Source of the DNA: an uncultured Phascolarctobacterium sp.
Lineage (GTDB): Bacteria > Bacillota > Negativicutes > Acidaminococcales > Acidaminococcaceae
Assembly (NCBI GenBank): GCA_900544795.1
Contig: UQWM01000011.1
Coordinates: 10,521-74,520 of the forward strand
Direction of reading: 5' to 3'
Length of the DNA: 64,000 bases
Below, in pieces: positions 17,455 to 25,874 of this stretch (position 1 is its first letter; each line of letters opens with the position of its first letter). The translations under genes and the position numbers were made by a program. The notes under the pieces were generated by a model that was not told the origin of the DNA, did no database searches, and worked only from the letters and a program-made list of their open reading frames with translations.

Positions 17455-17895
17455 TTACCATTTGCGGGGTATATCTTTGATCGTATCCACTACGAACAAT
17501 GTCGTTAGCGCAGTAGCCAGCAGCGTATCATTTTCATCATACACTTCAGCTTCAGCAACAAGGGTCATTCTCCCATGATGGCAGATCTTACAGACAGCGT
17601 ATAGGTTCTGCGCTGCTGTATACTTTACGACGTTACAGCAAAAATTCAGTGTTTCGGCTTCAACCCCAACGCTTGCAGCACTGACATTCAGCACCGCTTC
17701 AAGCAGTCGGTAGAGCACGCTGCTGCGGACCACCTGACGGTGATCTAAAGCTGCGGCAGCCTCCAAAAGCAAGTTTACCCGAACTTTACCGCATTCCACC
17801 TGCTCTATACTAAACGCCGCATCTTCTAAAAAGCGTCTTTCCAGGCAAGCTGAACGCACCAAAAAAGGTATCGCTGATACATTTTCAGCACTCAT
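17455..17895 (-). CDS. PaaI-like hotdog-fold protein (putative thioesterase)
   Basis: 146 residues. The C-terminal half (ETLNFCCNVVKYTAAQNLYAVCKICHHGRMTLVAEAEVYDEN) reads like the beta-sheet of PaaI-type acyl-CoA thioesterases. The usual HGG segment at the start of the central helix is replaced by LDHRQVVRSS, so the normal active site is not obvious. Its place just upstream of an acyl-CoA dehydrogenase suggests work on acyl-CoA, but activity cannot be assumed. Confidence 0.6.
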   Translation of the reverse strand: MSAENVSAIPFLVRSACLERRFLEDAAFSIEQVECGKVRVNLLLEAAAALDHRQVVRSSVLYRLLEAVLNVSAASVGVEAETLNFCCNVVKYTAAQNLYAVCKICHHGRMTLVAEAEVYDENDTLLATALTTLFVVDTIKDIPRKW

Positions 17896-17961
17896 GAGCT
17901 GATCATCTCCTGCTCAATTACGTTTTAAAACACTTAGATATTTTTGACATTATACCTTGAG

Positions 17962-18010
17962 TATTTTATCACAAAAAATTTACTAACTCAATACTTTTCA
18001 GCCAATTTTA
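17962..18010 (-). promoter_or_regulatory. Promoter region of hotdog-acyl-CoA dehydrogenase operon
   Basis: The 230-base gap holds overlapping minus-strand promoter elements: TTGAGT-N17-TAAAAT, and a further TATAAT about ten bases downstream. The rest is AT-rich leader. I see no gene in it. Confidence 0.45.
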
Positions 18011-18096
18011 TGCAATTTATGTAAAAAAAATACCACAATAACTCTTATCAGCCTCTAAACTGACTTATCAGTCACCTGCTACAGTAAAAATAGAAC

Positions 18097-18120
18097 TCCG
18101 CCAAAGAAAACTTTGGCGGA
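18097..18120 (-). terminator. Hairpin after purH
   Basis: Perfect 10-base arms TCCGCCAAAG and CTTTGGCGGA with an AAAA loop, 6 bases after the purH stop. The T tract on the minus strand is interrupted (TTCTATTTTT). Confidence 0.7.
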
Positions 18121-18125
18121 AATTT

Positions 18126-19298
18126 TTAATGATGGAAAAGACGCAGTCCTGTAAATGCCATAGCAATATTGTACTTATCGCAGGTATCGATAACATTATC
18201 ATCGCGAATGCTACCGCCTGCCTGAGCTATATAGTCAACACCGCTGCGATGGGCACGTTCGATATTATCACCGAAGGGGAAGAAGGCGTCGCTGCCCAGC
18301 GAAACTCCATGCAGCTCTGTAAGCCAGGCTGTTTTCTCGGCACGGGTCAGCGGCTCCGGTTTTTCAGTAAAGAATTGCTGCCAGATGCCTTCCGCCAGTA
18401 CATCTTCACAGTCGTCAGAAATGTAAACATCGATAGTATTATCGCGGTCAGGACGGCGAATGCTGTCTTTAAACGGCAGCGCCAATGCTTTTGGGTTTTG
18501 GCGCAGCCACCAGATATCAGCTTTATTACCAGCCAGACGGGTGCAATGCACGCGGGATTGCTGACCAGCGCCGATACCGATCGCCTGTCCGTCTTTAACA
18601 TAGCAGACAGAATTGGATTGAGTATATTTTAAAGTAATAAGCGAGATCAACAGATCACGCACTGCGTTTTCAGGAATCTCTTTATTAGCAGTCGGGCGCT
18701 CAACCAGCAGCTCGGCAGTGATCTTTACTTCGTTGCGGTCCTGTTCAAAGGTAATGCCAAAAACATCTTTTGTTTCCTTCAGTTCTGGTACATAAGCGGG
18801 ATCGATCTTAATAACATTATAGGTGCCTTTACGTTTAGTTTTTAAGATTTCTAACGCTTCGTCAGTATAACCAGGTGCGATGACACCGTCAGATACTTCA
18901 CGTGCCAGCATCGTAGCCGTTTCTTTATCACAGATATCCGACAAAGCGACAAAATCGCCATAGGAAGACATCCTGTCGGCGCCGCGGGCTCTGGCATAAG
19001 CCGTCGCCAAAGGAGTAAGCTCCAAATCATCAACATAATATATTTTTTTAAGTACATCGCTCATCGGCAAACCTACAGCAGCGCCAGCAGGGCTTACGTG
19101 CTTGAAGGATGCGGCGGCGGGCAGCCCGGTAGCTTCTTTCAGCTCTTTTACTAATTGCCAGCTGTTGAAAGCATCAAGAAAATTGATATAGCCGGGACGG
19201 CCATTCAAAACTTCTATCGGCAGTTCGCCGGTTTTAGTGTAAATACGGGCAGTACTTTGATTAGGGTTGCAGCCATACTTTAATTGCAGCTCTTTCAC
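18126..19298 (-). CDS. purH: Stand-alone AICAR formyltransferase (PurH C-terminal domain)
   Basis: 390 residues corresponding only to the AICAR transformylase half of PurH. It transfers formyl from 10-formyl-THF to AICAR in purine synthesis. The catalytic Lys66-His67 is in SFKHVSPAGAAVG, and NQSTARIY and the SDAFFPFGDNIERAH segment are typical. The IMP cyclohydrolase domain is missing, so that activity must be encoded elsewhere. Translation starts at GTG 19298, with AAGGAGG 7 bases upstream. A ZTP riboswitch sits directly upstream; its ligand is a phosphorylated form of this enzyme's own substrate. Confidence 0.93.
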   Translation of the reverse strand: MKELQLKYGCNPNQSTARIYTKTGELPIEVLNGRPGYINFLDAFNSWQLVKELKEATGLPAAASFKHVSPAGAAVGLPMSDVLKKIYYVDDLELTPLATAYARARGADRMSSYGDFVALSDICDKETATMLAREVSDGVIAPGYTDEALEILKTKRKGTYNVIKIDPAYVPELKETKDVFGITFEQDRNEVKITAELLVERPTANKEIPENAVRDLLISLITLKYTQSNSVCYVKDGQAIGIGAGQQSRVHCTRLAGNKADIWWLRQNPKALALPFKDSIRRPDRDNTIDVYISDDCEDVLAEGIWQQFFTEKPEPLTRAEKTAWLTELHGVSLGSDAFFPFGDNIERAHRSGVDYIAQAGGSIRDDNVIDTCDKYNIAMAFTGLRLFHH

Positions 19299-19318
19299 AA
19301 CTATTCCTCCTTAAATAT

Positions 19319-19412
19319 AAAAAAACCGACACTTCTGGAGCTCGGCGCCCAGACGGTCGGCAATACCGGTCATACTCCATGTGGTGAATCCACTTCCGTC
19401 AGTTATATGACC
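19319..19412 (-). promoter_or_regulatory. ZTP (pfl) riboswitch with terminator platform
   Basis: On the minus strand, GGTCATA (19412-19406) pairs with TATGACC (19374-19368), enclosing ACTGACGG and a GTGG/CCAC hairpin. The hallmark CCGNCTGGGC-type segment follows at 19362-19343. The conserved 3' element also forms the 5' side of a terminator (CCGAC with GTCGG, then seven T). Ligand binding to the pseudoknot would therefore prevent termination and switch purH on. ZTP and AICAR accumulate when 10-formyl-THF is short. Confidence 0.88.
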
Positions 19413-19426
19413 TACTTCTGTTTTAG

Positions 19427-19455
19427 ATTATACTTTTTGACAGTCCTTTTGTCAA
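19427..19455 (-). promoter_or_regulatory. purH promoter
   Basis: Consensus TTGACA (19455-19450) and TATAAT (19432-19427) with a 17-base spacer on the minus strand, just upstream of the ZTP aptamer. Confidence 0.88.
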
Positions 19456-19519
19456 TTCTCCTTTTCTCCATCCTGCAACTATGCTACAATTTAGGAAATG
19501 CTCCAAAGGAGATGTTTTT

Positions 19520-20413
19520 ATGGCTTATTGTTATGTTTGTCCTCATCGCTGCGGCATCGACCGCCCCGAATCCATCAACGATGAAGGTATTTTCGGCTCC
19601 TGTGGCTGCGGTATGCTGCCCATCGTGGCCCGCGCGGCACTGCATATGTGGGAAGAGCCCTGCATCAGCGGCACCAATGGCTCGGGAACTGTTTTTTTCA
19701 GCGGTTGTAATCTGCATTGCGCTTTCTGCCAAAACTATGAGATCAGCTGCCTGAATAAAGGCACTGAGATAACTATCGAACGGTTACGCGCTATTTACTT
19801 CGATCTTATTGAGCAGGGCGCGCATAATATCAATTTAGTTACGCCTACTCATTTTACAGAAGCTGTACTTAGCAGTTTACAGGAGCCGCTGCCAGTACCT
19901 GTGGTTTATAATACCAGCGGTTTTGAAACCCTTGATACAGTTCGTAAACTCAAGGACAAGGTGCAGATATGGCTGCCCGATTTGAAATACAGCGACGACC
20001 TAGCCGCTATCAAATACAGCAACGCCCCCAATTATTTTGCTACGGCGACTGCTGCTATCAAGGCCATGTATAAACAGGTCGGTCCCTACAAAATAGACGA
20101 CAGTGGCCTGCTGCAAAGAGGCGTAGTTATACGTCACCTGCTGCTGCCAAATATGGTAGATAACACTTTAAAAATCATCGACTGGGTAGCAGCCAATTTT
20201 GAACCGGGACAGGTGCTTTTCAGCCTGATGCACCAGTATGTGCCCTGTGGCCGGGCTGCGGAATATCCTGAAATCGACCGTACCGTAACGGTCGATGAAT
20301 ACCGGCAGGTCGAAAAATATCTTTTTGCTTCCGGGATCGAAGACGGCTTCGTTCAGGAAGACGACGCTGCCAGCACCGACTTCATCCCCTGCTTTGATGG
20401 CACAGGCGTGTAG
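19520..20413 (+). CDS. Radical-SAM protein, PflA-like (COG1313 type)
   Basis: 297 residues. The radical-SAM cluster motif CNLHCAFC (Cys63, Cys67, Cys70) is preceded by an extra cysteine-rich N-terminus (CYVCPHRCG ... CGCG). Proteins of this layout are annotated as pyruvate formate-lyase-activating-like enzymes of unknown substrate. No glycyl radical enzyme is adjacent. AAGGAG lies 9 bases before ATG 19520, and an extended -10 (TGCTACAAT, 19482-19490) lies just upstream. It is transcribed divergently from purH. The ABC-F promoter starts immediately after its stop codon. Confidence 0.85.
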   Translation: MAYCYVCPHRCGIDRPESINDEGIFGSCGCGMLPIVARAALHMWEEPCISGTNGSGTVFFSGCNLHCAFCQNYEISCLNKGTEITIERLRAIYFDLIEQGAHNINLVTPTHFTEAVLSSLQEPLPVPVVYNTSGFETLDTVRKLKDKVQIWLPDLKYSDDLAAIKYSNAPNYFATATAAIKAMYKQVGPYKIDDSGLLQRGVVIRHLLLPNMVDNTLKIIDWVAANFEPGQVLFSLMHQYVPCGRAAEYPEIDRTVTVDEYRQVEKYLFASGIEDGFVQEDDAASTDFIPCFDGTGV

Positions 20414-20442
20414 TTGACAATAATCAACTTATAATTTATGAT
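20414..20442 (+). promoter_or_regulatory. Promoter of the ABC-F leader
   Basis: TTGACA (20414-20419), a 17-base spacer, and TATGAT (20437-20442). The -35 abuts the stop codon of the radical-SAM gene. The predicted start near 20449 leaves a leader of about 230 bases before the ABC-F start codon. Confidence 0.75.
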
Positions 20443-20480
20443 AAAAATATACATAGCATATCGAAAGGATACTTACGCGA

Positions 20481-20492
20481 ATGAAGAACTGA
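20481..20492 (+). CDS. 3-codon leader peptide (MKN) before ABC-F gene
   Basis: ATG AAG AAC TGA, preceded by GAAAGGA 11 bases upstream. Its stop codon lies inside TGATCCA (20490-20496), which can pair with TGGATCG (20575-20581), part of the antiterminator strand. A ribosome held here would free that strand. Translation is inferred, not shown. Confidence 0.45.
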   Translation: MKN

Positions 20493-20616
20493 TCCAATTT
20501 TGCACCTTATTTATAAAGACAGCAGGAAGCTCACGGAGCTTTCTTTAGTATTGTCTTTTACTGATAAGACGGAATGGATCGTTTTCGTATCGATTTGAGG
20601 ATAAGTATAACTTTAT

Positions 20617-20652
20617 GCCTCCCATTCTGTCTGGAATTGGGAGGCTTTTTTA
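20617..20652 (+). terminator. Attenuator terminator in ABC-F leader
   Basis: GCCTCCCA / TGGGAGGC arms with an inner TTC/GAA and a following run of six T, 28 bases before the ABC-F start codon. Confidence 0.85.
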
Positions 20653-20679
20653 TTGCCTCCATTGATTGGAGTGACCGCT

Positions 20680-22259
20680 ATGAATATTCTTGAAACTACT
20701 GCTTTTAAATATCATCTGGGTGAACGCCTGCTTTTTGAGGTACCACCTTTACGAATAACATATGCCAGCCGGATTGGGTTAATTGGTTTGAATGGCAGCG
20801 GCAAAACCACCTTGCTGGAGCTATTGGCAGCTGCAAAGCCGCTGCCTGCCGATGCCATCATCACTTGCCGCACTACGTTGACACTGCTGCCGCAGCTAAA
20901 AAGCAGCTTAGACAAAAGCGGCGGCGAGACTACCCAGGCCTACATCCTGCAGGCACTTAAACAGCGTTCAGGCTTACTGCTGGCCGACGAACCTACCAAC
21001 AATCTTGACCTGGAGCATTTAGCCTGGCTGGAAAAAGAACTGCGCCGCTACAACGGCGCTTTAGTACTGGTTTCGCATGACCGCGAATTTTTAGACGCAC
21101 TCTGTACCGAGATCTGGTCGCTGGAGAATGGCAAGCTTGTAATATATCAGGGCAATTACAGCAGCTATGTTTACCAAAAAGCTATTGCTGAAAAGACGCA
21201 CGACCAGGCCTATGCCAGGTATACCGCTCAAAAAACACATTTAGAAAAAGCTTTTGCCGCCAAACAGCGGCAGGCACAAAAAGCCACCAAAATGCCTGAC
21301 ATCTCACCCTCAGAAGCACGAATCACCGGCGCTAAACCTTACTTTGCTAAAAAGCAGAAAAAATTACAGCAAACCGGCCAAGCACTGCTGACCCGTTTAG
21401 AACAGCTGGATAAGGTGGACAAACGCCAAATTTTACCACCAGTCAAGCTGGAACTGGCTGCCAGCAAATTATGGCAGGGACAGGTACTGCTGCGGGTGCA
21501 AAACCTTTCCTGTACCGTCGGTAAAAAACTGCTGTGGCAGCAAGCCAATTTTTCTGTAAAAAACGGTACCAAGCTCGCCCTTATCGGCCCTAACGGCTGC
21601 GGTAAAACCACGCTGCTCAAACAAATACTCCAAGCCAGCCAGACTCACTCGCCTGCACTACAATTGGCAGGCGGCGCAAAAATAGGCTATTACAGCCAGG
21701 CTATCGATATTTTAGACGCAGCGGCAGATATTTTAAGTAATTTACGTTCTAGTTCGTCACAAAGCGAAACTTTACTCAGAACCGTATTGATCCGCCTACG
21801 CTTTAGGCGAGAAGATTTTTTAAACCAGTACGAATTTTGAGCGGCGGTGAAAAAGCCAAGGTCGCTTTAGCCAAGCTTTTTGTCAGCGACTGCAATGTCC
21901 TGATGCTTGATGAACCGACCAATCACCTTGATTTGGATACAGTCAATGCTTTGGAAGAATTACTATGCAGTTATCCGGGAACACTGCTTTTTGTGTCCCA
22001 TGACCGGCGGATGCTGCAAACAGTGGCCCAGGAGCTGTTGATATTTAAAGGCAAAGAGTTGAGCCTATTTCCCGGGACATACAAGGAATACCTTGCTTCG
22101 CAGGCCACAGCTACAATGACTACTGCCGCAGAAGAGCTTCTGCTTATCGAAAATAAGCTGGTGGAAGCAATCAGCCGCCTGAGCATCTCACCTTCCCCAG
22201 AACTGGAAAAACAATTTCAAGATCTGTTAGTGGCTAAGCGGCAGTTATTAAAAGAATAG
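20680..22259 (+). pseudogene. ABC-F ribosome-protection-type ATPase, split by a -1 frameshift
   Basis: Two-ATPase ABC-F protein of the Vga/Lsa/Msr type, which frees ribosomes from antibiotics bound at the peptidyl-transferase region. The first ATPase has Walker A GLNGSGKT (residues 36-43), KSGGETTQ and LLADEPTNNLD. The linker has the type's typical ITGAKPYFAKKQKK, and the second Walker A is GPNGCGKT. The frame ends at TGA 21838-21840, just before the second signature. SGGEKAKVALAKLF and LMLDEPTNHLDLD continue in the -1 frame to 22259. Seven T instead of six at 21816-21821 would restore a normal protein. Start at ATG 20680 (GGAGTG). The gene may be dead, rescued by slippage, or a sequencing error. 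Confidence 0.85.
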
Positions 22260-22370
22260 CCGGCCTCCTCTTTACAATTAGTTTGCTTTTTATTTAAAAA
22301 ACTGCTAAAATATAACACGTATATCATTTAGATGTTTTGATTTCGTTTTGTTGTGTTTGAGGGGAAGAAT

Positions 22371-23269
22371 ATGCAAACTAATTCAAGGAACAAATATATT
22401 TTTTCATATTGCTGCAAAGTATCATTTATGGATTTGGCAATCCTTTGACCAAAATCGCTTTTGAAAGTATCACGCCCTTGTGGTGTCTGGCCTTTCGTTT
22501 TACTTTGGCGTTCCTTATTTTCATCGTTTGCTTCAAAACTCGTATAACCGGACAACTACGTACTTTGCGGGCAGCACAGTATTTACCGGCAGGACTCTGC
22601 ATGGCCGCGGCCTATATTTCCTGTAACCTGGCCTTAGAAAGCACCACGGCTACCAATGTCGGCTTTCTGATGTCTTTATCAGTGGTTTTTGCGCCGGTTT
22701 TATCGCTGCTTGTCCTGCAACGGCCTTACAAGCTGTGGCATATACCGATACAGCTTTTAGTCGTTGCAGGTATGTACCTGCTTTGCAGTAACGGCGGCAG
22801 CTTTCAATTTAACCAAGGTGATTTATGGGCACTCCTGACAGCAGTCAGCGTTGCCGGGGCTTTGGTTTACGGTGAAAAATCGCTGCGGTCCACTGACGCG
22901 ATCACAATTTCCGCTATCCAGACTTTTATTACCGCCATCATCAGCATTGCCGGCGCACTGATTTTTGATGATTTGAGCGCAGTACCTGCGATCCGGCCCG
23001 AAGCTTGGGCTGTAGTAGTCTATCTGGCAGTGACCTGCACCTGTCTTGCTTATTTTCTTCAAAACGCTGCCTTAAAGTTCCTGCCTGCCTCGCTGGTATC
23101 AATGCTGCAATGCACGCAGCCTATCCTTACTGCCGCTGTAGCCTTTCTGCTGTTGGACGAAATCCTGACACTTACCGGAACCCTCGGCGCCGTGATAATT
23201 TTATTCTGCATCATCACGGAAAATATTTTAGAAGCCAAAGCCGAACGCAAACTTCTGATTGAACAATAA
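22371..23269 (+). pseudogene. EamA (DMT) family transporter with frameshift at codon 11
   Basis: Ten-helix drug/metabolite transporter-family permease of unknown substrate. The EamA repeats are visible (GNPLTKIAFESITPLWCLAFRF and, in the second half, LAVTCTCLAYFLQNAALKFLPASLVS). The natural start is ATG 22371 with GAGGGG upstream. That frame stops after 25 codons (TGA 22446-22448), while the transporter continues in the -1 frame to 23269. One extra T in the T6 run 22399-22404 would join them into a normal N-terminus. A TTG at 22409 has no ribosome site. Probably cotranscribed with the ABC-F gene. Confidence 0.8.
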
Positions 23270-23315
23270 AACAAAATCCCCGCAGCCAAGGCTGCGGGGA
23301 TTTTGTTTTATTGTT
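23262..23315. terminator. Bidirectional palindromic terminator, EamA / DUF3783
   Basis: 26-base perfect inverted repeat (23262-23287 and 23290-23315) with a 2-base AA centre. A GC core and symmetric A/T flanks give a T-rich tail on both strands. Both stop codons of the convergent genes lie inside it. Confidence 0.9.
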
Positions 23316-23709
23316 TGTTTCTTTTTTCAGCTTCCAGCTTTTTAAACGCCTCTCGCTCCTGGCACAACTCTTCATACAGCGCCAGCCCGCTCCAGGTTTT
23401 ATTATTTTCCGTCAGCATCGCCTTTAAGTCGATGCGTCCTACTCCAACACGCTGCAAGGCAGTCAAAAACTTCTGCAGTTTACTGCCGTCAAAGCCATGC
23501 AACAGCAGCATCTCCTCCTGAAGTTCAGTGCCTGTGTAACCTTCAGTCACAGCGTCTATATCGGGGAGTCCCAACAACGCTCCTAGCGGCTGATTATATT
23601 CTGACAGCGCCACTTCTTTAAAGCGCACCTGCATCATCATGCAGACCATTTTCGTCATTTTCAGTTTTTCATCCTGAAAATTATATAATAAAGCTAACGA
23701 ATGACTCAT
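23308..23709 (-). CDS. DUF3783 domain protein
   Basis: 133 residues. The C-terminal half matches the DUF3783 pattern I know: LLLHGFDGSKLQKFLTALQ, then KAMLTENNKTW and a final LYEELCQEREAF helix. The function of the family is unknown. The N-terminus (SLALLYNFQDEKLKMTKMV) looks like an independent small fold. The ribosome site AAAGGAG is strong. It stands alone, convergent with the EamA gene and separated from glmS by a terminator. Confidence 0.75.
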   Translation of the reverse strand: MSHSLALLYNFQDEKLKMTKMVCMMMQVRFKEVALSEYNQPLGALLGLPDIDAVTEGYTGTELQEEMLLLHGFDGSKLQKFLTALQRVGVGRIDLKAMLTENNKTWSGLALYEELCQEREAFKKLEAEKRNKQ

Positions 23710-23826
23710 CTTTTATCTCCTTTAACAGTGATCTTTATTAATAATGTTATTATAACATATCCCGGATAAACTAAAAAACACCATTCTTATTTGCAGATAC
23801 CGCCGCATTTTGCACGGGGGAATAAA

Positions 23827-23854
23827 ACGCCTGCCGGGTGATCCCGGCAGGCGT
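23827..23854 (-). terminator. Terminator after glmS
   Basis: Perfect 12-base arms ACGCCTGCCGGG and CCCGGCAGGCGT with a 4-base loop, then TTTATT on the minus strand. Confidence 0.9.
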
Positions 23855-23860
23855 CATTTT

Positions 23861-25690
23861 TTATTCTACAGTTACAGATTTAGCAAGGTTTCTCGGTTTA
23901 TCAACATCGCAGCCCCGTGTGAGAGCCGCATAATATGACAACAGCTGCAACGGCAATACTGCCAGTAGCGGCGCCAGATATTTGTCAGTCCTCGGAATGA
24001 AAATAACATGGTCGGCGTATTTAGCGATACTATCGTCGCCTTCAAAAGCAATAGCGATAACCATAGCTTCACGGGCTTTTACTTCCTGCAGATTGCTGAC
24101 AGTCTTATCATAAACATCTGCCTGAGTAGCCAAAACTATAACAGGCACGCCTTCAACGATCAGGGCTAAAGTACCGTGTTTCAGTTCGCCGGCAGCATAA
24201 GCTTCGGCATGGATGTAAGATATTTCTTTCAGCTTCAAAGCGCCTTCCAGTGCTACGGCATAATCAAGGCTGCGTCCCAGAAAGAACGCGTCCTCACTGC
24301 TGCCATAACGGGTGGCAAAAACTTTGATCTGATCTACGTTCTCTAAAAGCTTATGGATCTGTTCAGGGATCTCGTGCAAGCCCTCAACAAGCTTGTGTGC
24401 TTTAGCGATATCCAAAGTTCCGCGCAGGCGGCCTACATAGATTGCCAGCATCAGCATAACCAAAAGCTGTGTAGTATAAGCTTTAGTTGAAGCTACGGCG
24501 ATCTCAGGACCGGCATAGGTATAAACTACCTGATCTGCCTCACGCGAAATGGAAGAGCCGACTACGTTGGTAACGGCCAAAGTTCTGGAGCCAAGTCGTT
24601 TAGCTTCCTTCAAGGCAGCTAAGGTATCACTGGTCTCACCGGATTGGCTGATAACTATGGTCAGGCTGTTGCCATCGACCAGCGGGCTGCGGTAACGGAA
24701 TTCGCTGGCGATATCTACCTCAACAGGTATACGGGCCAGCTGTTCCAGATAATATTTGCCGACGATACCGGCATGATAAGCCGTACCACAAGCAACGATA
24801 AATATCTTATTGATGCCTGCCATTTCTTCGGCAGTCCAGCCCAATTCAGCAAACTCGATGCCATGAGAATCTTTCGGCACACGGCCGCTCATAGTATCGC
24901 GGATGGACTTCGGCTGTTCGTATATCTCTTTCAGCATGAAATGTTCAAAGCCGCCTTTTTCAGCTGCTTCGGCATTCCAGTTGACTTCAAATACTTTTTT
25001 GCTGATCGGCGTGCCGTTGATATCCTGTACCCAGACACTGTCTTTAGTAACGGTAGCGATCTCGCCGTCGCTCATAATAAAGGTACGACGTGTTTTAGCA
25101 ATAATAGCCGGAATATCAGATGCAATGAAGTTTTCACCTTCACCCAGGCCGATGACCAGCGGATTATCTTTTTTAGTGCAAATGATCTTATCAGGCTCCT
25201 GGGCGCACATAAACACCAAAGAATAAGAACCTTCAATGATGCGCAGGACTTTTTTTACAGTTTCTTCAAAATCACCGTTATAGTGAACAGCCATCAAATG
25301 TGCCACTACTTCCGTATCAGTTTCGGAAACAAATTCATGTCCTTTGGCGATCAGGTCTTCTTTTAAAACCAAATAGTTCTCAATAATACCGTTGTGGACA
25401 ACGATAAATTTACCGCTTTCATCAGTATGCGGGTGGGAGTTGCGGTCGGACGGACGGCCATGAGTCGCCCAGCGGGTATGGCCAATACCCATAGTACCTT
25501 CGGGCATATTTCCTTCCAGTTTTTGACGCAAAGAATCCAGACGGCCCACACATTTTTCAACGGTGATCTTACCTTTTTCATAAACAGCGATACCAGCGGA
25601 ATCATAGCCGCGGTATTCCAGCTTGCTCATGCCGTCAAGTAAAAACGGCGCTGCTTGGTTATTACCAATATAACCAACGATACCACACAT
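23861..25690 (-). CDS. glmS: Glutamine-fructose-6-phosphate aminotransferase
   Basis: 609-residue enzyme making glucosamine 6-phosphate from fructose 6-phosphate and glutamine, the entry to peptidoglycan precursors. Cys2 (MCGIVGYIG) is the glutaminase nucleophile. The N-terminal Ntn domain is followed by two SIS domains (SQSGETSDTLAAL near residue 350; GRSLDYAVALEGALKLKE in the second). The C-terminus DKPRNLAKSVTVE is canonical. AGGAGG precedes ATG 25690. Expression is controlled by the upstream glmS ribozyme. The product feeds glmM just upstream. Confidence 0.98.
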   Translation of the reverse strand: MCGIVGYIGNNQAAPFLLDGMSKLEYRGYDSAGIAVYEKGKITVEKCVGRLDSLRQKLEGNMPEGTMGIGHTRWATHGRPSDRNSHPHTDESGKFIVVHNGIIENYLVLKEDLIAKGHEFVSETDTEVVAHLMAVHYNGDFEETVKKVLRIIEGSYSLVFMCAQEPDKIICTKKDNPLVIGLGEGENFIASDIPAIIAKTRRTFIMSDGEIATVTKDSVWVQDINGTPISKKVFEVNWNAEAAEKGGFEHFMLKEIYEQPKSIRDTMSGRVPKDSHGIEFAELGWTAEEMAGINKIFIVACGTAYHAGIVGKYYLEQLARIPVEVDIASEFRYRSPLVDGNSLTIVISQSGETSDTLAALKEAKRLGSRTLAVTNVVGSSISREADQVVYTYAGPEIAVASTKAYTTQLLVMLMLAIYVGRLRGTLDIAKAHKLVEGLHEIPEQIHKLLENVDQIKVFATRYGSSEDAFFLGRSLDYAVALEGALKLKEISYIHAEAYAAGELKHGTLALIVEGVPVIVLATQADVYDKTVSNLQEVKAREAMVIAIAFEGDDSIAKYADHVIFIPRTDKYLAPLLAVLPLQLLSYYAALTRGCDVDKPRNLAKSVTVE

Positions 25691-25732
25691 AGTTGTATCC
25701 TCCTAAATGTATATTGCCAATTCTGCCACAGA

Positions 25733-25856
25733 CATTTTGTCACCGGTGTTGCCACCGGAATTTGTAGTCTGCTTGCGGCCTGCAGCTAGCCGAGAGGTAC
25801 CCGCTGACTGATCGATAACCCTCTGCCTCGTCTACCGCCTAAGGCGGTACTTGCGC
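25733..25856 (-). ncRNA. glmS ribozyme
   Basis: Reading the minus strand, the cleavage context A|GCGC is at 25857/25856. Then come P1 (TACCGCC with GGCGGTA), the core GACGAGG ... AGAGGGTTATCGA ... GCGGGTACCTCTCGGCT, CCGCAAG, and a P4 hairpin CCGGTG-GCAA-CACCGG ending TGACAAA. This follows the known Bacillus glmS ribozyme in order and sequence. Glucosamine 6-phosphate acts as cofactor for self-cleavage, which lowers glmS mRNA. Confidence 0.93.
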
Positions 25857-25874
25857 TTATGGAAACAAGCGTAT

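Larger units (their letters stand above)
20449..20653 (+). promoter_or_regulatory. Attenuator leader of the ABC-F gene
   Basis: The leader holds a 3-codon uORF, a hairpin (20515-20521 with 20552-20558, inner stem 20525-20532 with 20536-20543), an antiterminator pairing (20568-20577 with 20622-20631) and a terminator (20617-20624 with 20638-20645, then TTTTTT). Antiterminator and terminator share bases 20622-20624, so they exclude each other. This is the layout of ribosome-stalling attenuators that control ABC-F resistance genes. Confidence 0.75.

Noticed and set aside
20653..20680. ABC-F start inside the attenuator terminator tail
   Set aside because: The open frame extends to 20653, but the GGAGTG ribosome site fits ATG 20680, and the family begins MNILE-like.
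22409..23269. EamA gene starting at TTG 22409
   Set aside because: There is no ribosome site before this TTG and it would cut the first membrane helix; the start at 22371 with GAGGGG is far better, implying a frameshift.
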